Assembly: GCA_902363535.1 (NCBI GenBank)
Contig: CABJAE010000001.1
Coordinates: forward strand, 1-48,748
Direction of reading: 5' to 3'
Length of the DNA stretch: 48,748 nucleotides
From: Peptoniphilaceae bacterium
Lineage (GTDB): Bacteria > Bacillota > Clostridia > Tissierellales > Peptoniphilaceae
Made by a program: the position numbers and the translations under genes. Of this stretch, positions 26,393-34,136 are shown piece by piece (positions within the stretch are counted from its first letter, which is position 1; each line of letters opens with the position of its first letter). The notes under the pieces are model-generated. The model did not search any database, was not told the DNA's origin, and saw nothing but the letters and a program-made list of their open reading frames with translations.

Positions 26393-26882
26393 AGCCGCCT
26401 TCTCGAACGATATGGCCCAAAACGCCGTTGACGAAGCGAGCGCTGTCGTTAGAACTGTACATTTTCGCCAAATCCACGGCTTCATTTACGGAAATCGGCG
26501 GCGCAATATCTTCGTGATACATGATTTCCGCCACGGCGACGCGCAAAATAGACAGATCCACAGCGGAAATGCGGCGAATGGAACCGTCTTTTAAGTGATC
26601 GGTGATCATTTTGTCGATGGCGTCTTTGTTTTCGACAATGGTTTCGACGCAGTCGATAATGTAGGCCTTTTCATCAGGTGAAAAGGGACTGTCCGACGCG
26701 GATTCCAAACGCATGGCCGCTTTCTTTTCGCTGAAAACGTGGCGATACATTTCCTCCACCTCGTGGGCTTCCCAGACGCTTTCGAAAAAAGATTCCGCCA
26801 CGTCCATGGAAAAATCGCCTCTGTGTTCCATTGCAAATACAACCTGCATGGTTCCGATTCTTGAAAGTTTTCTGCTCAACAA
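26379..26882 (-). CDS. nusB: Transcription antitermination factor NusB
   Basis: RNA-binding helical protein (about 167 residues) of the rRNA antitermination complex with NusE. The pattern RKLSRIGTMQVVFAME at the N-terminus, SAVDLSILRVAVAEI and PPISVNEAVDLAKMY are diagnostic. Two TTG codons at 26882 and 26879 are the only sensible starts; AAGGA upstream fits the second slightly better. It follows the Asp23 gene by 12 bases, a conserved Firmicute pairing. Confidence 0.94.
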   Translation of the reverse strand: MLSRKLSRIGTMQVVFAMEHRGDFSMDVAESFFESVWEAHEVEEMYRHVFSEKKAAMRLESASDSPFSPDEKAYIIDCVETIVENKDAIDKMITDHLKDGSIRRISAVDLSILRVAVAEIMYHEDIAPPISVNEAVDLAKMYSSNDSARFVNGVLGHIVREGGYEPN

Positions 26883-26894
26883 AATTCCTTCCCT

Positions 26895-27263
26895 TTATAC
26901 GGATTCTTTTTCTTGGGCGCGCACGCCGTTGACGTGAACATTCACCGCCGTAATGTCCAAATCCGTCATGTTTTCAAGGCTGATCTTGACGGCGTCTTGC
27001 ACTTCTTCTGCCACTTCCAAGATGTTGCGTCCGTATTCCACGACGATGGAAATATCCACCACGCTTTTTTCTTCGTCGGCGGTGACTTTGGTCTTCGATT
27101 GGCCTCGTCCGGGCAAGAAGTCGCCGATGTCTCTTTTCGTCGTGTAGCTATTATAAACGCCTTCGACCCGCGTAGCCGCTTCCTGAGCGATCCGCGTAAT
27201 CACGTCGTCGGCTATTTTTACATTGGTGTTCCCCGCAGGGTCAACAAAATATTTTTCAACCAT
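26895..27263 (-). CDS. Asp23/Gls24-family envelope stress protein
   Basis: A 122-residue protein of the Asp23/Gls24 (YqhY) family. YqhY-type members sit before nusB and have been linked to acetyl-CoA carboxylase and lipid balance in Bacillus. Characteristic are DDVITRIAQEAATRVEGVY and SIVVEYGRNILEVAEEVQ. TAGGAGG lies seven bases before the ATG, and an extended -10 promoter is found just upstream. This makes it the first gene of the 19-gene run. Confidence 0.92.
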   Translation of the reverse strand: MVEKYFVDPAGNTNVKIADDVITRIAQEAATRVEGVYNSYTTKRDIGDFLPGRGQSKTKVTADEEKSVVDISIVVEYGRNILEVAEEVQDAVKISLENMTDLDITAVNVHVNGVRAQEKESV

Positions 27264-27283
27264 TTCTGCCTCCTATTTTACCT

Positions 27284-27292
27284 ATTATACCA
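27284..27292 (-). promoter_or_regulatory. Promoter of the 19-gene operon
   Basis: On the minus strand TGG-TATAAT (complement of 27284-27292) is a perfect extended -10 about 20 bases before the Asp23-family start. No good -35 is found at 17 bases (TTTTGC). It lies in the only real gap upstream of the run. Confidence 0.65.
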
Positions 27293-27337
27293 TAAACCGC
27301 AGACAGGCAAAAACAGGCCCGACGGCACTTTCTGTCT

Positions 27338-27949
27338 CTATTTGTTTAAAATTTTCGTCAAAAAACTCATGCGATGCCCCGCCGAGGGACCGAGGGCGCG
27401 AATGGCTTCCCGGTGCTGTTTCGTGCCGTATCCCTTGTGTTTTTCTATGCCGTAGCCCGGATAGTCCTCGCCCCACTGAATGCAGAGCCTGTCGCGATGC
27501 TCCTTTGCCAATATGGACGCGCAGGCGATGGTATAAGACAGGTCGTCGCCGTGGATGATCGCCGCCTGATGACAGTCCAGATCCATGGTTTCCGCATCGA
27601 CTAAAAACAGGATGTTCTTGTCCGGAAAATGGGCCATCGCCTTCTCCGCTACCGCCTTCATGGCACGCCGCGTGGCCTGTTTTATATTGATGGCATCGAT
27701 TACTTGTGCACTTTCATTGGCGTAGGCATAAAAAACCGCTCGCTCTTTAATGGCCGCTTCCAGTAGGCCGCGTTTTTTCGGAGAGAGTTTTTTTGAATCC
27801 GTCACGCCGTCAATGGCCTTATCCAGAGGCATGATGACGCAGGCCGCCACCACGTCGCCGAAGAGGCAGCCGCGGCCCACCTCGTCGATGCCGGCGATGC
27901 AATCGTAGCCTTCTTTCAGATGATCCAGATCAAAATTCAGATCGGTCAT
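27338..27949 (-). CDS. rnhB: Ribonuclease HII
   Basis: Removes ribonucleotides and RNA primers from DNA-RNA hybrids. The 203-residue protein has the catalytic Asp22-Glu23 in GIDEVGRG, the SKKLSPKKR segment at 72-80 and the later acidic site LVDAETMD. The glycine-rich loop after the first motif reads CLFGDVVAA instead of the common PLAGPVVAA; the acidic residues are intact, so activity is expected. It overlaps rbgA by 20 bases; the rbgA-rnhB order is conserved in Firmicutes. Confidence 0.94.
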   Translation of the reverse strand: MTDLNFDLDHLKEGYDCIAGIDEVGRGCLFGDVVAACVIMPLDKAIDGVTDSKKLSPKKRGLLEAAIKERAVFYAYANESAQVIDAINIKQATRRAMKAVAEKAMAHFPDKNILFLVDAETMDLDCHQAAIIHGDDLSYTIACASILAKEHRDRLCIQWGEDYPGYGIEKHKGYGTKQHREAIRALGPSAGHRMSFLTKILNK

Positions 27950-28793
27950 CGGCGCGCTCCAAGGTAATCGGTCCCCACTTGCCGGCGCGGAATTCGTCCA
28001 GAATCAAGTGGGAGACTTTCGTGTAGTCGATTTCGCCGCCGCGGATCAAACAGCCCCGGCGTTTGCCAATGGCGTCCATGACCGCCACGGGATCGTCAAA
28101 GGTTTCCGTAAGATTGTAGCGCGCCATCATGGGGGCTTCGAACTTTTTCATGGCTTCTTTAACGAGTTCAAAGGCCAGGGTCTCCACGTCCATGATCTCG
28201 TCTTTAATGGAGCCGGTGTAGGCTAAATGGCGACCGCGAATGGGCGGATCCAGCTTGGGCCACAAGACACCCGGGGTGTCCAGGAGATCGAAGGCTTTGT
28301 GGTGGCGAATCCACTGATTGGTCTTTGTAATGCCCGGGCGATTGCCGATGGCGGCGGATTTTTTCCCTGCCAGCTGATTGATGAAGGTGGATTTCCCTAC
28401 ATTGGGAATCCCCGCCACCATAACCCGCAGCTTGCGCTTTTCCATGCCTTTTTCCGCTTCTCTTTCCCGCAAATCCTTTACAGAATTTTCCAGGGCTTCG
28501 GTGAGCTTCTTTTCATTGAGCTTCGATGTGGCGGAGAAGGCAATGGCCGAGGTGTCCGCCTGCCCGTTGAAGTAATCGATCCAGCGCTGTGTTTCCTTCG
28601 GATCCGCCAAATCCGATTTGTTTAAGAGCATGAGCACGGGAATGGAGGTGAGCACCTCGTCCAGAAGCGGATTGTAGCTGCTCACGGGAATGCGGGCATC
28701 GAGGAGGACCACCGCCACGTCGCACTGGGCCTTCATGCTCTTTAAAGACTCGATGGTCTTTTTCATGTGCCCGGGATACCAATTAATGTTCAT
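27930..28793 (-). CDS. rbgA: Ribosome biogenesis GTPase RbgA/YlqF
   Basis: Circularly permuted GTPase needed for late 50S assembly. The 287-residue protein shows the permuted motif order: NKSD (G4, 58-61) comes before GIPNVGKST (G1, 128-136) and DTPGVLWP (G3). The N-terminal NINWYPGHMKK is characteristic. It overlaps the HAD phosphatase gene upstream by 11 bases and rnhB downstream by 20 bases. Confidence 0.95.
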   Translation of the reverse strand: MNINWYPGHMKKTIESLKSMKAQCDVAVVLLDARIPVSSYNPLLDEVLTSIPVLMLLNKSDLADPKETQRWIDYFNGQADTSAIAFSATSKLNEKKLTEALENSVKDLREREAEKGMEKRKLRVMVAGIPNVGKSTFINQLAGKKSAAIGNRPGITKTNQWIRHHKAFDLLDTPGVLWPKLDPPIRGRHLAYTGSIKDEIMDVETLAFELVKEAMKKFEAPMMARYNLTETFDDPVAVMDAIGKRRGCLIRGGEIDYTKVSHLILDEFRAGKWGPITLERADDRSEF

Positions 28794-29625
28794 CCCCCGC
28801 CTCCTTTCTCACAATGGCATCGACGCAGCGAAAGGCGCCGTAATTTTCAGGCGTTTCTTCGCAAATGCTGTCCGCCACTTCTTTTACATCCTCCGGCGCC
28901 GAAGCCATGGCAATGCCCACGCCTCCGTGGGCGATCATGGCCCCGTCGTTTCGGTCGTCGCCGACGACGATCATCTCTTCCGGAGCGATGCCTTTCATCT
29001 TGCCGTAGGTGCTCAGGCCCCGCCACTTGTCGCTGCCCTTGCCGATGATTTCAAAAAGGGAAAGTTTCGGATCCCTGCTCTTCAGCAAATGGGCCGTGAG
29101 TCCACCTTCTTTAATCACCGGCTCCTCGATTAATCCTTCGAAGACATCGGGGGTGGTGTAGCCGGCCACGGCCAGGACATCTTCTTTTAAAAGATCATCC
29201 AAGGACATTTCTCTGTACATGTTTTCGTAAAAAACAATGTAGGAGGCTTCCCGCTCCGTTTGCTCGTGGAGGGTAACCAAATCGTAGCCTTTGGCGTAGC
29301 TGTCCACGTGAAAAATCGGATGGAGCCCCCGAGCTTCGATGGCCGCCGTTAAGGGGCGAATGGCGTCTTTATCGAAAACGAAGCGGTCCAGGGTCTCTTC
29401 CGAATTTTTACGGCGAATTAAATTGCCGTTGTTGCTGATCAGGACCATTTCATCCTTGTAAGGAGCGAGTTCCCGCTTCAACGAACGAAAGGGGCGGCCA
29501 CTGGCCACCACCGTTTCGATGCCCATTTCTTTCCAACGTTGCACGTACTCGATCATGGTTTCATCGAAAGGTTGTTTTCTCGCGGCGATGGTGCCGTCGA
29601 AATCCAGTGCAATTAATCGAATCAT
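28783..29625 (-). CDS. Cof-type HAD-family phosphatase
   Basis: Haloacid dehalogenase superfamily hydrolase of 280 residues. Motif I is DFDGTIA (8-14), the C2-type cap lies in the middle, and motif IV is VGDDRNDGAMI near residue 222, followed by ASAPEDVKEVAD. Cof/YidA-like enzymes dephosphorylate sugar phosphates and nucleotides; the substrate is undetermined. AGGGA is present before the ATG. It is first in a coupled trio with rbgA and rnhB. Confidence 0.9.
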   Translation of the reverse strand: MIRLIALDFDGTIAARKQPFDETMIEYVQRWKEMGIETVVASGRPFRSLKRELAPYKDEMVLISNNGNLIRRKNSEETLDRFVFDKDAIRPLTAAIEARGLHPIFHVDSYAKGYDLVTLHEQTEREASYIVFYENMYREMSLDDLLKEDVLAVAGYTTPDVFEGLIEEPVIKEGGLTAHLLKSRDPKLSLFEIIGKGSDKWRGLSTYGKMKGIAPEEMIVVGDDRNDGAMIAHGGVGIAMASAPEDVKEVADSICEETPENYGAFRCVDAIVRKEAGDEH

Positions 29626-29635
29626 AGTCCCTCCG

Positions 29636-29663
29636 AATAAAAGAGCGACTCCATGAGCCGCTC
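29636..29663 (-). terminator. Terminator between ABC permease and HAD gene
   Basis: On the minus strand GAGCGGCTC and GAGTCGCTC form a 9-bp stem (one G-U pair) around ATG, followed by TTTTATT. It lies directly after the permease stop and may act as a full or partial terminator. Confidence 0.55.
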
Positions 29664-29671
29664 GTCTTGGT

Positions 29672-30484
29672 TTAAAATTTTAGTTCTTTTCCTTTGTAGA
29701 TAATACAGCCCAATCCCCAGAAGATCAATCCGAGCACGATGTTTGCAACCATGCCGATCCATTGGAAATCGCCACTTCCCGCCATGCTCAGCGGGTTCAA
29801 TGCAGAGAAGGGGAAGAATGCCGCAATGGCTTGTGTTCCGCTTCCCATAAAGATGAGTGCGGCCCACACGAGGGCAATAGCGATAAACAAGAGCAGGCTC
29901 CCTCCTTCCGCGTGGGATGCGCGGGAAGAAATCGAGGAATAGAAAAAGCCGACACACAGAAATTCAAAGCCCAAGAGGAGCAGGCAAATGAATACCTGAA
30001 GCAGCACGAGGGCCAGGTTGCGTACGTCGTGGATCCCGAAGACGTAGGCGCTTGCAAAGGCGACCAGCAATACACAGAGAAGCACGAGGCCGTAATGCAA
30101 CATATTGGCCGTGAACTTGCCGCTGTAAATTTCCGTCCGTGTAATGGGGTTAGCGTAGAGGTATTCGATGGTACCGGCGCTTTGTTCCCGAGACAAGCTC
30201 TTCGCCCCCAATTGAATGGCGAAAATCCCCAACAAGATACCCAAATATTGGAAGATAAAGGGAATGTAGTCCGTGAATTTGTCGAAGGCAACTTCGCTAC
30301 CGAAACCTAAAATCGGTTGCATGTTTTCGGAAAAGCCATCGCGAAAACCGTTGGCCAGGGATAGGAGATTGTCGTCTTGTAGGAGCGGGAAAAAGGCCAT
30401 TAACAGGCCGGTTAAAATCCCGAGAACCAAGAACCAAGCAAAGGCCTTGCCCCGATTGTTTTTCATTTCGAGATTAAAAACCAT
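29672..30484 (-). CDS. ABC-2-type transporter permease
   Basis: A 270-residue membrane protein with about six helices. It starts with a short cytoplasmic tail and a first helix at about 15-35, then has a large extracellular loop (about 35-80). The cytoplasmic pattern SLSREQSAGTIEYLYANPIT is typical of ABC-2 permeases. The ATG at 30484 shares a base with the stop of the ATPase gene (TGATG) and has GGGGG seven bases upstream; the GTG at 30487 is less well spaced. The partner ATPase is unusual, so the transport direction and substrate are open. Confidence 0.85.
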   Translation of the reverse strand: MVFNLEMKNNRGKAFAWFLVLGILTGLLMAFFPLLQDDNLLSLANGFRDGFSENMQPILGFGSEVAFDKFTDYIPFIFQYLGILLGIFAIQLGAKSLSREQSAGTIEYLYANPITRTEIYSGKFTANMLHYGLVLLCVLLVAFASAYVFGIHDVRNLALVLLQVFICLLLLGFEFLCVGFFYSSISSRASHAEGGSLLLFIAIALVWAALIFMGSGTQAIAAFFPFSALNPLSMAGSGDFQWIGMVANIVLGLIFWGLGCIIYKGKELKF

Positions 30485-31749
30485 CACTCATCCCCCTTTT
30501 TCGGCTTAAAACTGTATTTTTCCTCGAGCACATCGTCGGAATCCACCGGTTCGATGGGCTGCGTCTTGCGGCTGTCCAGAATCATGGAATCGGAATCGTA
30601 GGCCTCCGTCTTTTCTTCGACAGCCCCTTGTTCCTCTTTCGGTGCGGCGACTTCTTCGGCTGCGTCCTCTTTTGCCGCATCCGTCGATTGCGCCTCATCC
30701 TTTAGAGGCGCTTCGCTTAAAATCACCGTGTCGTCTTCCATGGGTGCCGACGTCTCGCTCGCTTCGGCTTCAAGGGCCTTGTCGTCGTAGGCGATGATCG
30801 TGTCCTCTTCCGAGGTATCGTCAAGAGAGGTCTTCGCCTCTTGTGCCGGTGGAACCGGGCGCTCGCTGACGCTGCGGCCGGATTTAAAGATTTCCACTTT
30901 ATTTTCCAGTACCGCATCTTCCAAGACGTAGTTCTTCACTTTTTGTTGATGCAATACGGTGGTCAGCGTGGGCAAGTAGCCGTCGTAGAAAAACTCCACG
31001 TCGCCGGACTCGTCTTTTAATAAGGTCGCGCCGATTTCTTCAAAGGCCCCCACGTCGATCAGCTCGTCGAAAATGCGAAGCACCTTGTCATTGTTCTTTT
31101 TATCCTTCAAATACTCGATGCCCGTTAAGCGGCCGCCGGACAAATAGGCGCCTCGATCGCTGTAGCGTTGGCCGATGGCCAAATCGTCCGTCAAGAGCAA
31201 GACGGAAAGGCCTTCGGAACTTTGAAGGCGCTTTATGTGGGTAAAAAGTTTATCCAACATGGCGCGGGACAAATCCTTCGACGGATTGTCCAAAACCAAC
31301 AACTTCGGTTTTGCAATCAGGGCATTAATAATCGCCACGCGCTTGCGTTCCGAATCCGTTAAATCGGCGAATTTGTGCCGATTGTCCAATTCAAAATATT
31401 CCATCAACGACTGAATGTCGTCCGTATTCTTTAATCCATGGAATGCCAAGGTATGATTAAAAATCGCCATGGGTTTTAAATTGTCGTACATCCAAACCTC
31501 TTCCGGGACGTAGCCGGTAAATTCCTTCACGGATTTGGATTCCTTTTGGCCGTCCATATCGAAAATACGGATCGTACCCTTATTCGGTTTTAAAAAATGG
31601 AACAAAATGCGGGCCAAGGTCGTCTTGCCGGCACCTTCCATCCCCATGATCGAAAAAATCTCACCATCGAACACTTCCAAGTTAAAATCGTTGAAAACTA
31701 AATTCCGACGAAATTTTTTGGTCAGTTCATTTACTACAATAGCACTCAT
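30484..31749 (-). CDS. Degenerate ABC ATPase with long acidic tail
   Basis: The fold is that of an ABC ATPase (about 1-230), but catalytic residues are altered. The Walker A loop GMEGAGKTT (36-44) is intact. The Q-loop position has Glu83 (YVPEE), the signature reads LTDSERKR (130-137) instead of LSGGQ, Walker B is LLVLDNP with Asn155 replacing the catalytic Glu, and the switch His is replaced by Asp188 (LLTDDL). After a short extra domain, residues of about 295-421 are a low-complexity, strongly acidic tail rich in Glu, Asp, Ala and Ser. ATP binding is plausible but hydrolysis is doubtful. It is coupled to an ABC-2 permease and divergent from ychF. The protein may work as a structural or regulatory subunit. 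Confidence 0.82.
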   Translation of the reverse strand: MSAIVVNELTKKFRRNLVFNDFNLEVFDGEIFSIMGMEGAGKTTLARILFHFLKPNKGTIRIFDMDGQKESKSVKEFTGYVPEEVWMYDNLKPMAIFNHTLAFHGLKNTDDIQSLMEYFELDNRHKFADLTDSERKRVAIINALIAKPKLLVLDNPSKDLSRAMLDKLFTHIKRLQSSEGLSVLLLTDDLAIGQRYSDRGAYLSGGRLTGIEYLKDKKNNDKVLRIFDELIDVGAFEEIGATLLKDESGDVEFFYDGYLPTLTTVLHQQKVKNYVLEDAVLENKVEIFKSGRSVSERPVPPAQEAKTSLDDTSEEDTIIAYDDKALEAEASETSAPMEDDTVILSEAPLKDEAQSTDAAKEDAAEEVAAPKEEQGAVEEKTEAYDSDSMILDSRKTQPIEPVDSDDVLEEKYSFKPKKGDE

Positions 31750-31772
31750 GTGTCACCTCGCTTTACCTTCAT

Positions 31773-31778
31773 ATTATA
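31773..31778 (-). promoter_or_regulatory. -10 element of the ABC transporter genes
   Basis: On the minus strand TATAAT (complement of 31773-31778) lies 24 bases before the ATPase start. No convincing -35 is seen. GAGGTGA serves as ribosome binding site. Confidence 0.45.
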
Positions 31779-31831
31779 CATGAATGCCCCATAAAATGAA
31801 ATCCAATCCCATAAAAGAGCGGCAAAAACTA

Positions 31832-31840
31832 TGGTATAAT
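31832..31840 (+). promoter_or_regulatory. Extended -10 promoter of ychF
   Basis: TGG-TATAAT at 31832-31840 is a perfect extended -10, about 30 bases before the ATG at 31871. The region at -35 (TAAAAG) is weak. AGGGGGAAG is the ribosome binding site. Confidence 0.65.
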
Positions 31841-31870
31841 GAGCTGGATTAGGATTAGGGGGAAGTATTT

Positions 31871-32956
31871 ATGAAATTAGGAATTATCGGATTGCCCAAT
31901 GTAGGCAAGTCCACATTATTTAACGCCATCACCCAAGCCGGCGCCGAAGCGGCCAATTATCCCTTCGCCACCATCGAGCCCAATGTGGGCATGGTGGAAG
32001 TGAAAGACCGTCGACTGGACGTGTTGAGCGAAATGAGCCACTCCAAGCAAATCATTTACGCCACCATCGAATTCGCCGACATCGCCGGACTCGTAAAGGG
32101 CGCAAGCAAAGGCGAAGGCCTGGGCAATCAATTCTTGTCCCACATTCGCGAAGTGGACGCTTTGGTCCACGTGGTGCGCTGTTTCGACGACGGCAACATT
32201 ATCCACGTGGAAGGCAGCATCGATCCCGTGCGGGACATCGACACCATTAATCTCGAGCTGATCTTTTCCGATTTGGAACTTTTGGAAAAGCGCCGGGATC
32301 GGGTGAAAAAACAAATGAAGGGCGACAAGAGTTTGCAGGCGGAACACGATTTAATCGAAAAAATCATCGCCGCATTGGAAGCTGAAAAACCGGCCCGTTC
32401 TTTGGACTATTCGGAAGAGGATTTAAAACTCTTATCCTCCTTCAGCCTCTTGACCATGAAACCCGTGATCTACGCGGCCAATGTCAGCGAAGACGACGTC
32501 GTCAGCGGCAACGCCTACGTGGATCAGGTGAGAGCCTTTGCCGATCAAAGCGGCGATGAGACCATCATCATTTCCGCCGCCATCGAAGAAGAAATTTCCG
32601 CCCTGGATGACGAAAGCAAAGCGGAATTTCTCGACGCCATGGGCCTCGCCGATTCCGGCTTGGACCGCCTGGTAAAAGCATCCTACACCCTTTTGGGCTT
32701 AATCAGCTTCCTTACCACCGGCGAAATGGAAAGCCGCGCTTGGACTGTAAAAAAAGGCGCCAAGGCACCGGAAGCCGCCGGGAAAATCCACACCGACATC
32801 GAGCGCGGCTTCATTAAAGCCGACACCATTTCTTACGAAAAACTGGTGGAAGCTGGTTCAATTGCACAGGCCCGAGAAAAAGGTTGGATCCGAAGCGAAG
32901 GCAAGGATTATGTCATGGAAGACGGCGATGTCGTCAATTTTAAATTTAATGTGTAA
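31871..32956 (+). CDS. ychF: Obg-like ATPase YchF
   Basis: Ribosome-associated P-loop ATPase of the Obg superfamily, implicated in translation and redox-stress responses. The 361-residue protein has GLPNVGKST (7-15), [20 protein letters not shown], the altered NxxE-type specificity motif NVSE and a C-terminal TGS domain that ends in [12 protein letters not shown]. It is one of the few plus-strand genes, divergent from the ABC transporter and apparently transcribed alone. Confidence 0.96.
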   Translation: MKLGIIGLPNVGKSTLFNAITQAGAEAANYPFATIEPNVGMVEVKDRRLDVLSEMSHSKQIIYATIEFADIAGLVKGASKGEGLGNQFLSHIREVDALVHVVRCFDDGNIIHVEGSIDPVRDIDTINLELIFSDLELLEKRRDRVKKQMKGDKSLQAEHDLIEKIIAALEAEKPARSLDYSEEDLKLLSSFSLLTMKPVIYAANVSEDDVVSGNAYVDQVRAFADQSGDETIIISAAIEEEISALDDESKAEFLDAMGLADSGLDRLVKASYTLLGLISFLTTGEMESRAWTVKKGAKAPEAAGKIHTDIERGFIKADTISYEKLVEAGSIAQAREKGWIRSEGKDYVMEDGDVVNFKFNV

Positions 32957-33010
32957 AGCAAGCCGTGCGTTTCTACGAAAAAACGACCGGCCGCATTCCA
33001 TCCGAAAAGT

Positions 33011-33016
33011 TATAAT
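33011..33016 (+). promoter_or_regulatory. -10 element of the secreted protein gene
   Basis: A perfect TATAAT lies 22 bases before the TTG start at 33039. The -35 position (CGGCCG) is not recognisable. AAAGGA, spaced seven bases from the TTG, is the ribosome binding site. Confidence 0.4.
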
Positions 33017-33038
33017 TTAGCATAGAAAGGACTCTGAT

Positions 33039-33728
33039 TTGCAAAGAAAAATTCTATCTGTATTGTTGGCCGTGGCCATGCTGATCGGCTTCATCCCGCA
33101 ACCGGCATCTGCCCGCGACGCAAGACTTTGGGTCGAGGGCCGTTACATTACAGGCGATGTATCGCCTTATATCCACAAGAACCGAACCCTGGTTCCTCTA
33201 CGTCAAGTAGCTGAAGCTTTAGGACTCGACATTCAGTGGAACACAAAGGAACGTCAGGTACACATCAAAATCAACGACGAGGACTTTATCTTTTCGCCCG
33301 GTGAATCCCATTATCGCGCCGGGGACAAAATGGTCAAAATGGATACGGAGACCGTCATTCGCGACAATCGCACCTTCTTGCCGCTTCGAGTTATCGCCGA
33401 AGCCATGGGTAAGCCGGTATCCTGGGATCAGGCCACCTATACGGCCGTAGTCGGCACGGGGTACAGTCCCGAAACGCCCTCAAGCAACGAAAAGACAGAT
33501 GAAAAGAACGAGCAAAACAATCCCGTCACGCCAATTGTTCAAAACAATAAAAATAATCGGGCAATCGGCGCTCCACAGGGAAAAGGACATATTCGCGGAA
33601 ATCGAAATTCGCGCATTTACCACCTTCCTCAGGATGCAAGCTACCACAAAATCGCACCGAGAAATATTGTTTTATTTGAAAGTGAAGCACAGGCCCAAGC
33701 TGCGGGCTACAGACGCGCGAAAAGATAA
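33039..33728 (+). CDS. Secreted copper amine oxidase-N domain protein
   Basis: A 229-residue exported protein. Residues 1-25 are a Sec signal peptide (hydrophobic ILSVLLAVAMLIGFI, cleavage likely after PASA). Residues of about 30-140 are two copies of the copper amine oxidase N-terminal-like unit (RTLVPLRQVAEALG and RTFLPLRVIAEAMG), a beta-alpha module common in Firmicute surface proteins and unrelated to copper catalysis. A hydrophilic Asn/Lys linker leads to a C-terminal segment (NRNSRIYHLP to AAGYRRAKR) resembling an Ada-like or 'sunset' domain without its cysteines. The start is TTG 33039, supported by AAAGGA. Function is unknown; a surface-binding role is likely. Confidence 0.85.
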   Translation: MQRKILSVLLAVAMLIGFIPQPASARDARLWVEGRYITGDVSPYIHKNRTLVPLRQVAEALGLDIQWNTKERQVHIKINDEDFIFSPGESHYRAGDKMVKMDTETVIRDNRTFLPLRVIAEAMGKPVSWDQATYTAVVGTGYSPETPSSNEKTDEKNEQNNPVTPIVQNNKNNRAIGAPQGKGHIRGNRNSRIYHLPQDASYHKIAPRNIVLFESEAQAQAAGYRRAKR

Positions 33729-33750
33729 GGACTATGTACAGATGGTTGAG

Positions 33751-33780
33751 GCCGTTGGTTATAATGACCAACGGCTTTTT
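33751..33780 (+). terminator. Rho-independent terminator after the secreted protein gene
   Basis: GCCGTTGGT and ACCAACGGC form a perfect 9-bp stem with a 7-base loop (33751-33775), followed by TTTTT. Confidence 0.88.
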
Positions 33781-34136
33781 ACTTTAATAGACATATGAGT
33801 ACAAACTTCCAGGAGTCTTGGCATCGTCCCGTAGGCTTTAACTTCATTTTATTTTGTAAGGGCAGCGAACCCGTAGCATTAAGTATCTTTTACACTTTTG
33901 GTTTTATTTTCTTCCCAATCAATTTATGAACAAAATTTATAGCTGGCATTTATCTTTGTTTATGAAATCCCAATTTCCCCAAGCTCATTGCTATTCAAAA
34001 ATTTCTTGGATATACTTTTGACGACAAGTGCATTTAATTTAAAATCCATGAGAACGCCATTCATTTCATCCACGGCAATTTGACCAAATTATAAATGTGA
34101 AAGAATGGAAAAAATTTGCAGTTCAGGAGGTATGCA
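33781..34136. other. AT-rich intergenic stretch with a decayed reading frame
   Basis: About 355 bases without an intact gene and visibly richer in A+T than the core genes. On the minus strand 34088-33960 is an open frame of 42 codons, bounded by stops, that reads like a protein C-terminus (MNGVLMDFKLNALVVKSISK and on). It has no start signal upstream. The remainder shows nothing recognisable except a weak TTGACC at 34080 that might belong to the next gene's promoter. Confidence 0.45.
33960..34088 (-). pseudogene. Possible remnant of a protein-coding gene
   Basis: Forty-two codons ending in TAA at 33960 give a sensible mixed sequence beginning GQIAVDEMNGVLMDFK. The frame opens right after an in-frame stop, with no ribosome binding site. 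The low G+C and position beside an accessory gene suggest decayed foreign DNA. The protein family was not recognised. Confidence 0.25.

Noticed and set aside
27338..27949. RNase HII glycine-rich loop change (CLFGDVVAA) considered as an inactivating defect
   Set aside because: The acidic catalytic residues are all present and the gene is complete; the loop is likely a lineage variant.
33011..33016. Considered extending the secreted protein gene upstream to an ATG
   Set aside because: No in-frame ATG with a ribosome binding site was seen; TTG 33039 has AAAGGA at good distance and begins a proper signal peptide.
33499..33798. Plus-strand frame overlapping the end of the secreted protein gene
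   Set aside because: It runs through the terminator hairpin at 33751-33775 and shares the DNA of a better supported gene.
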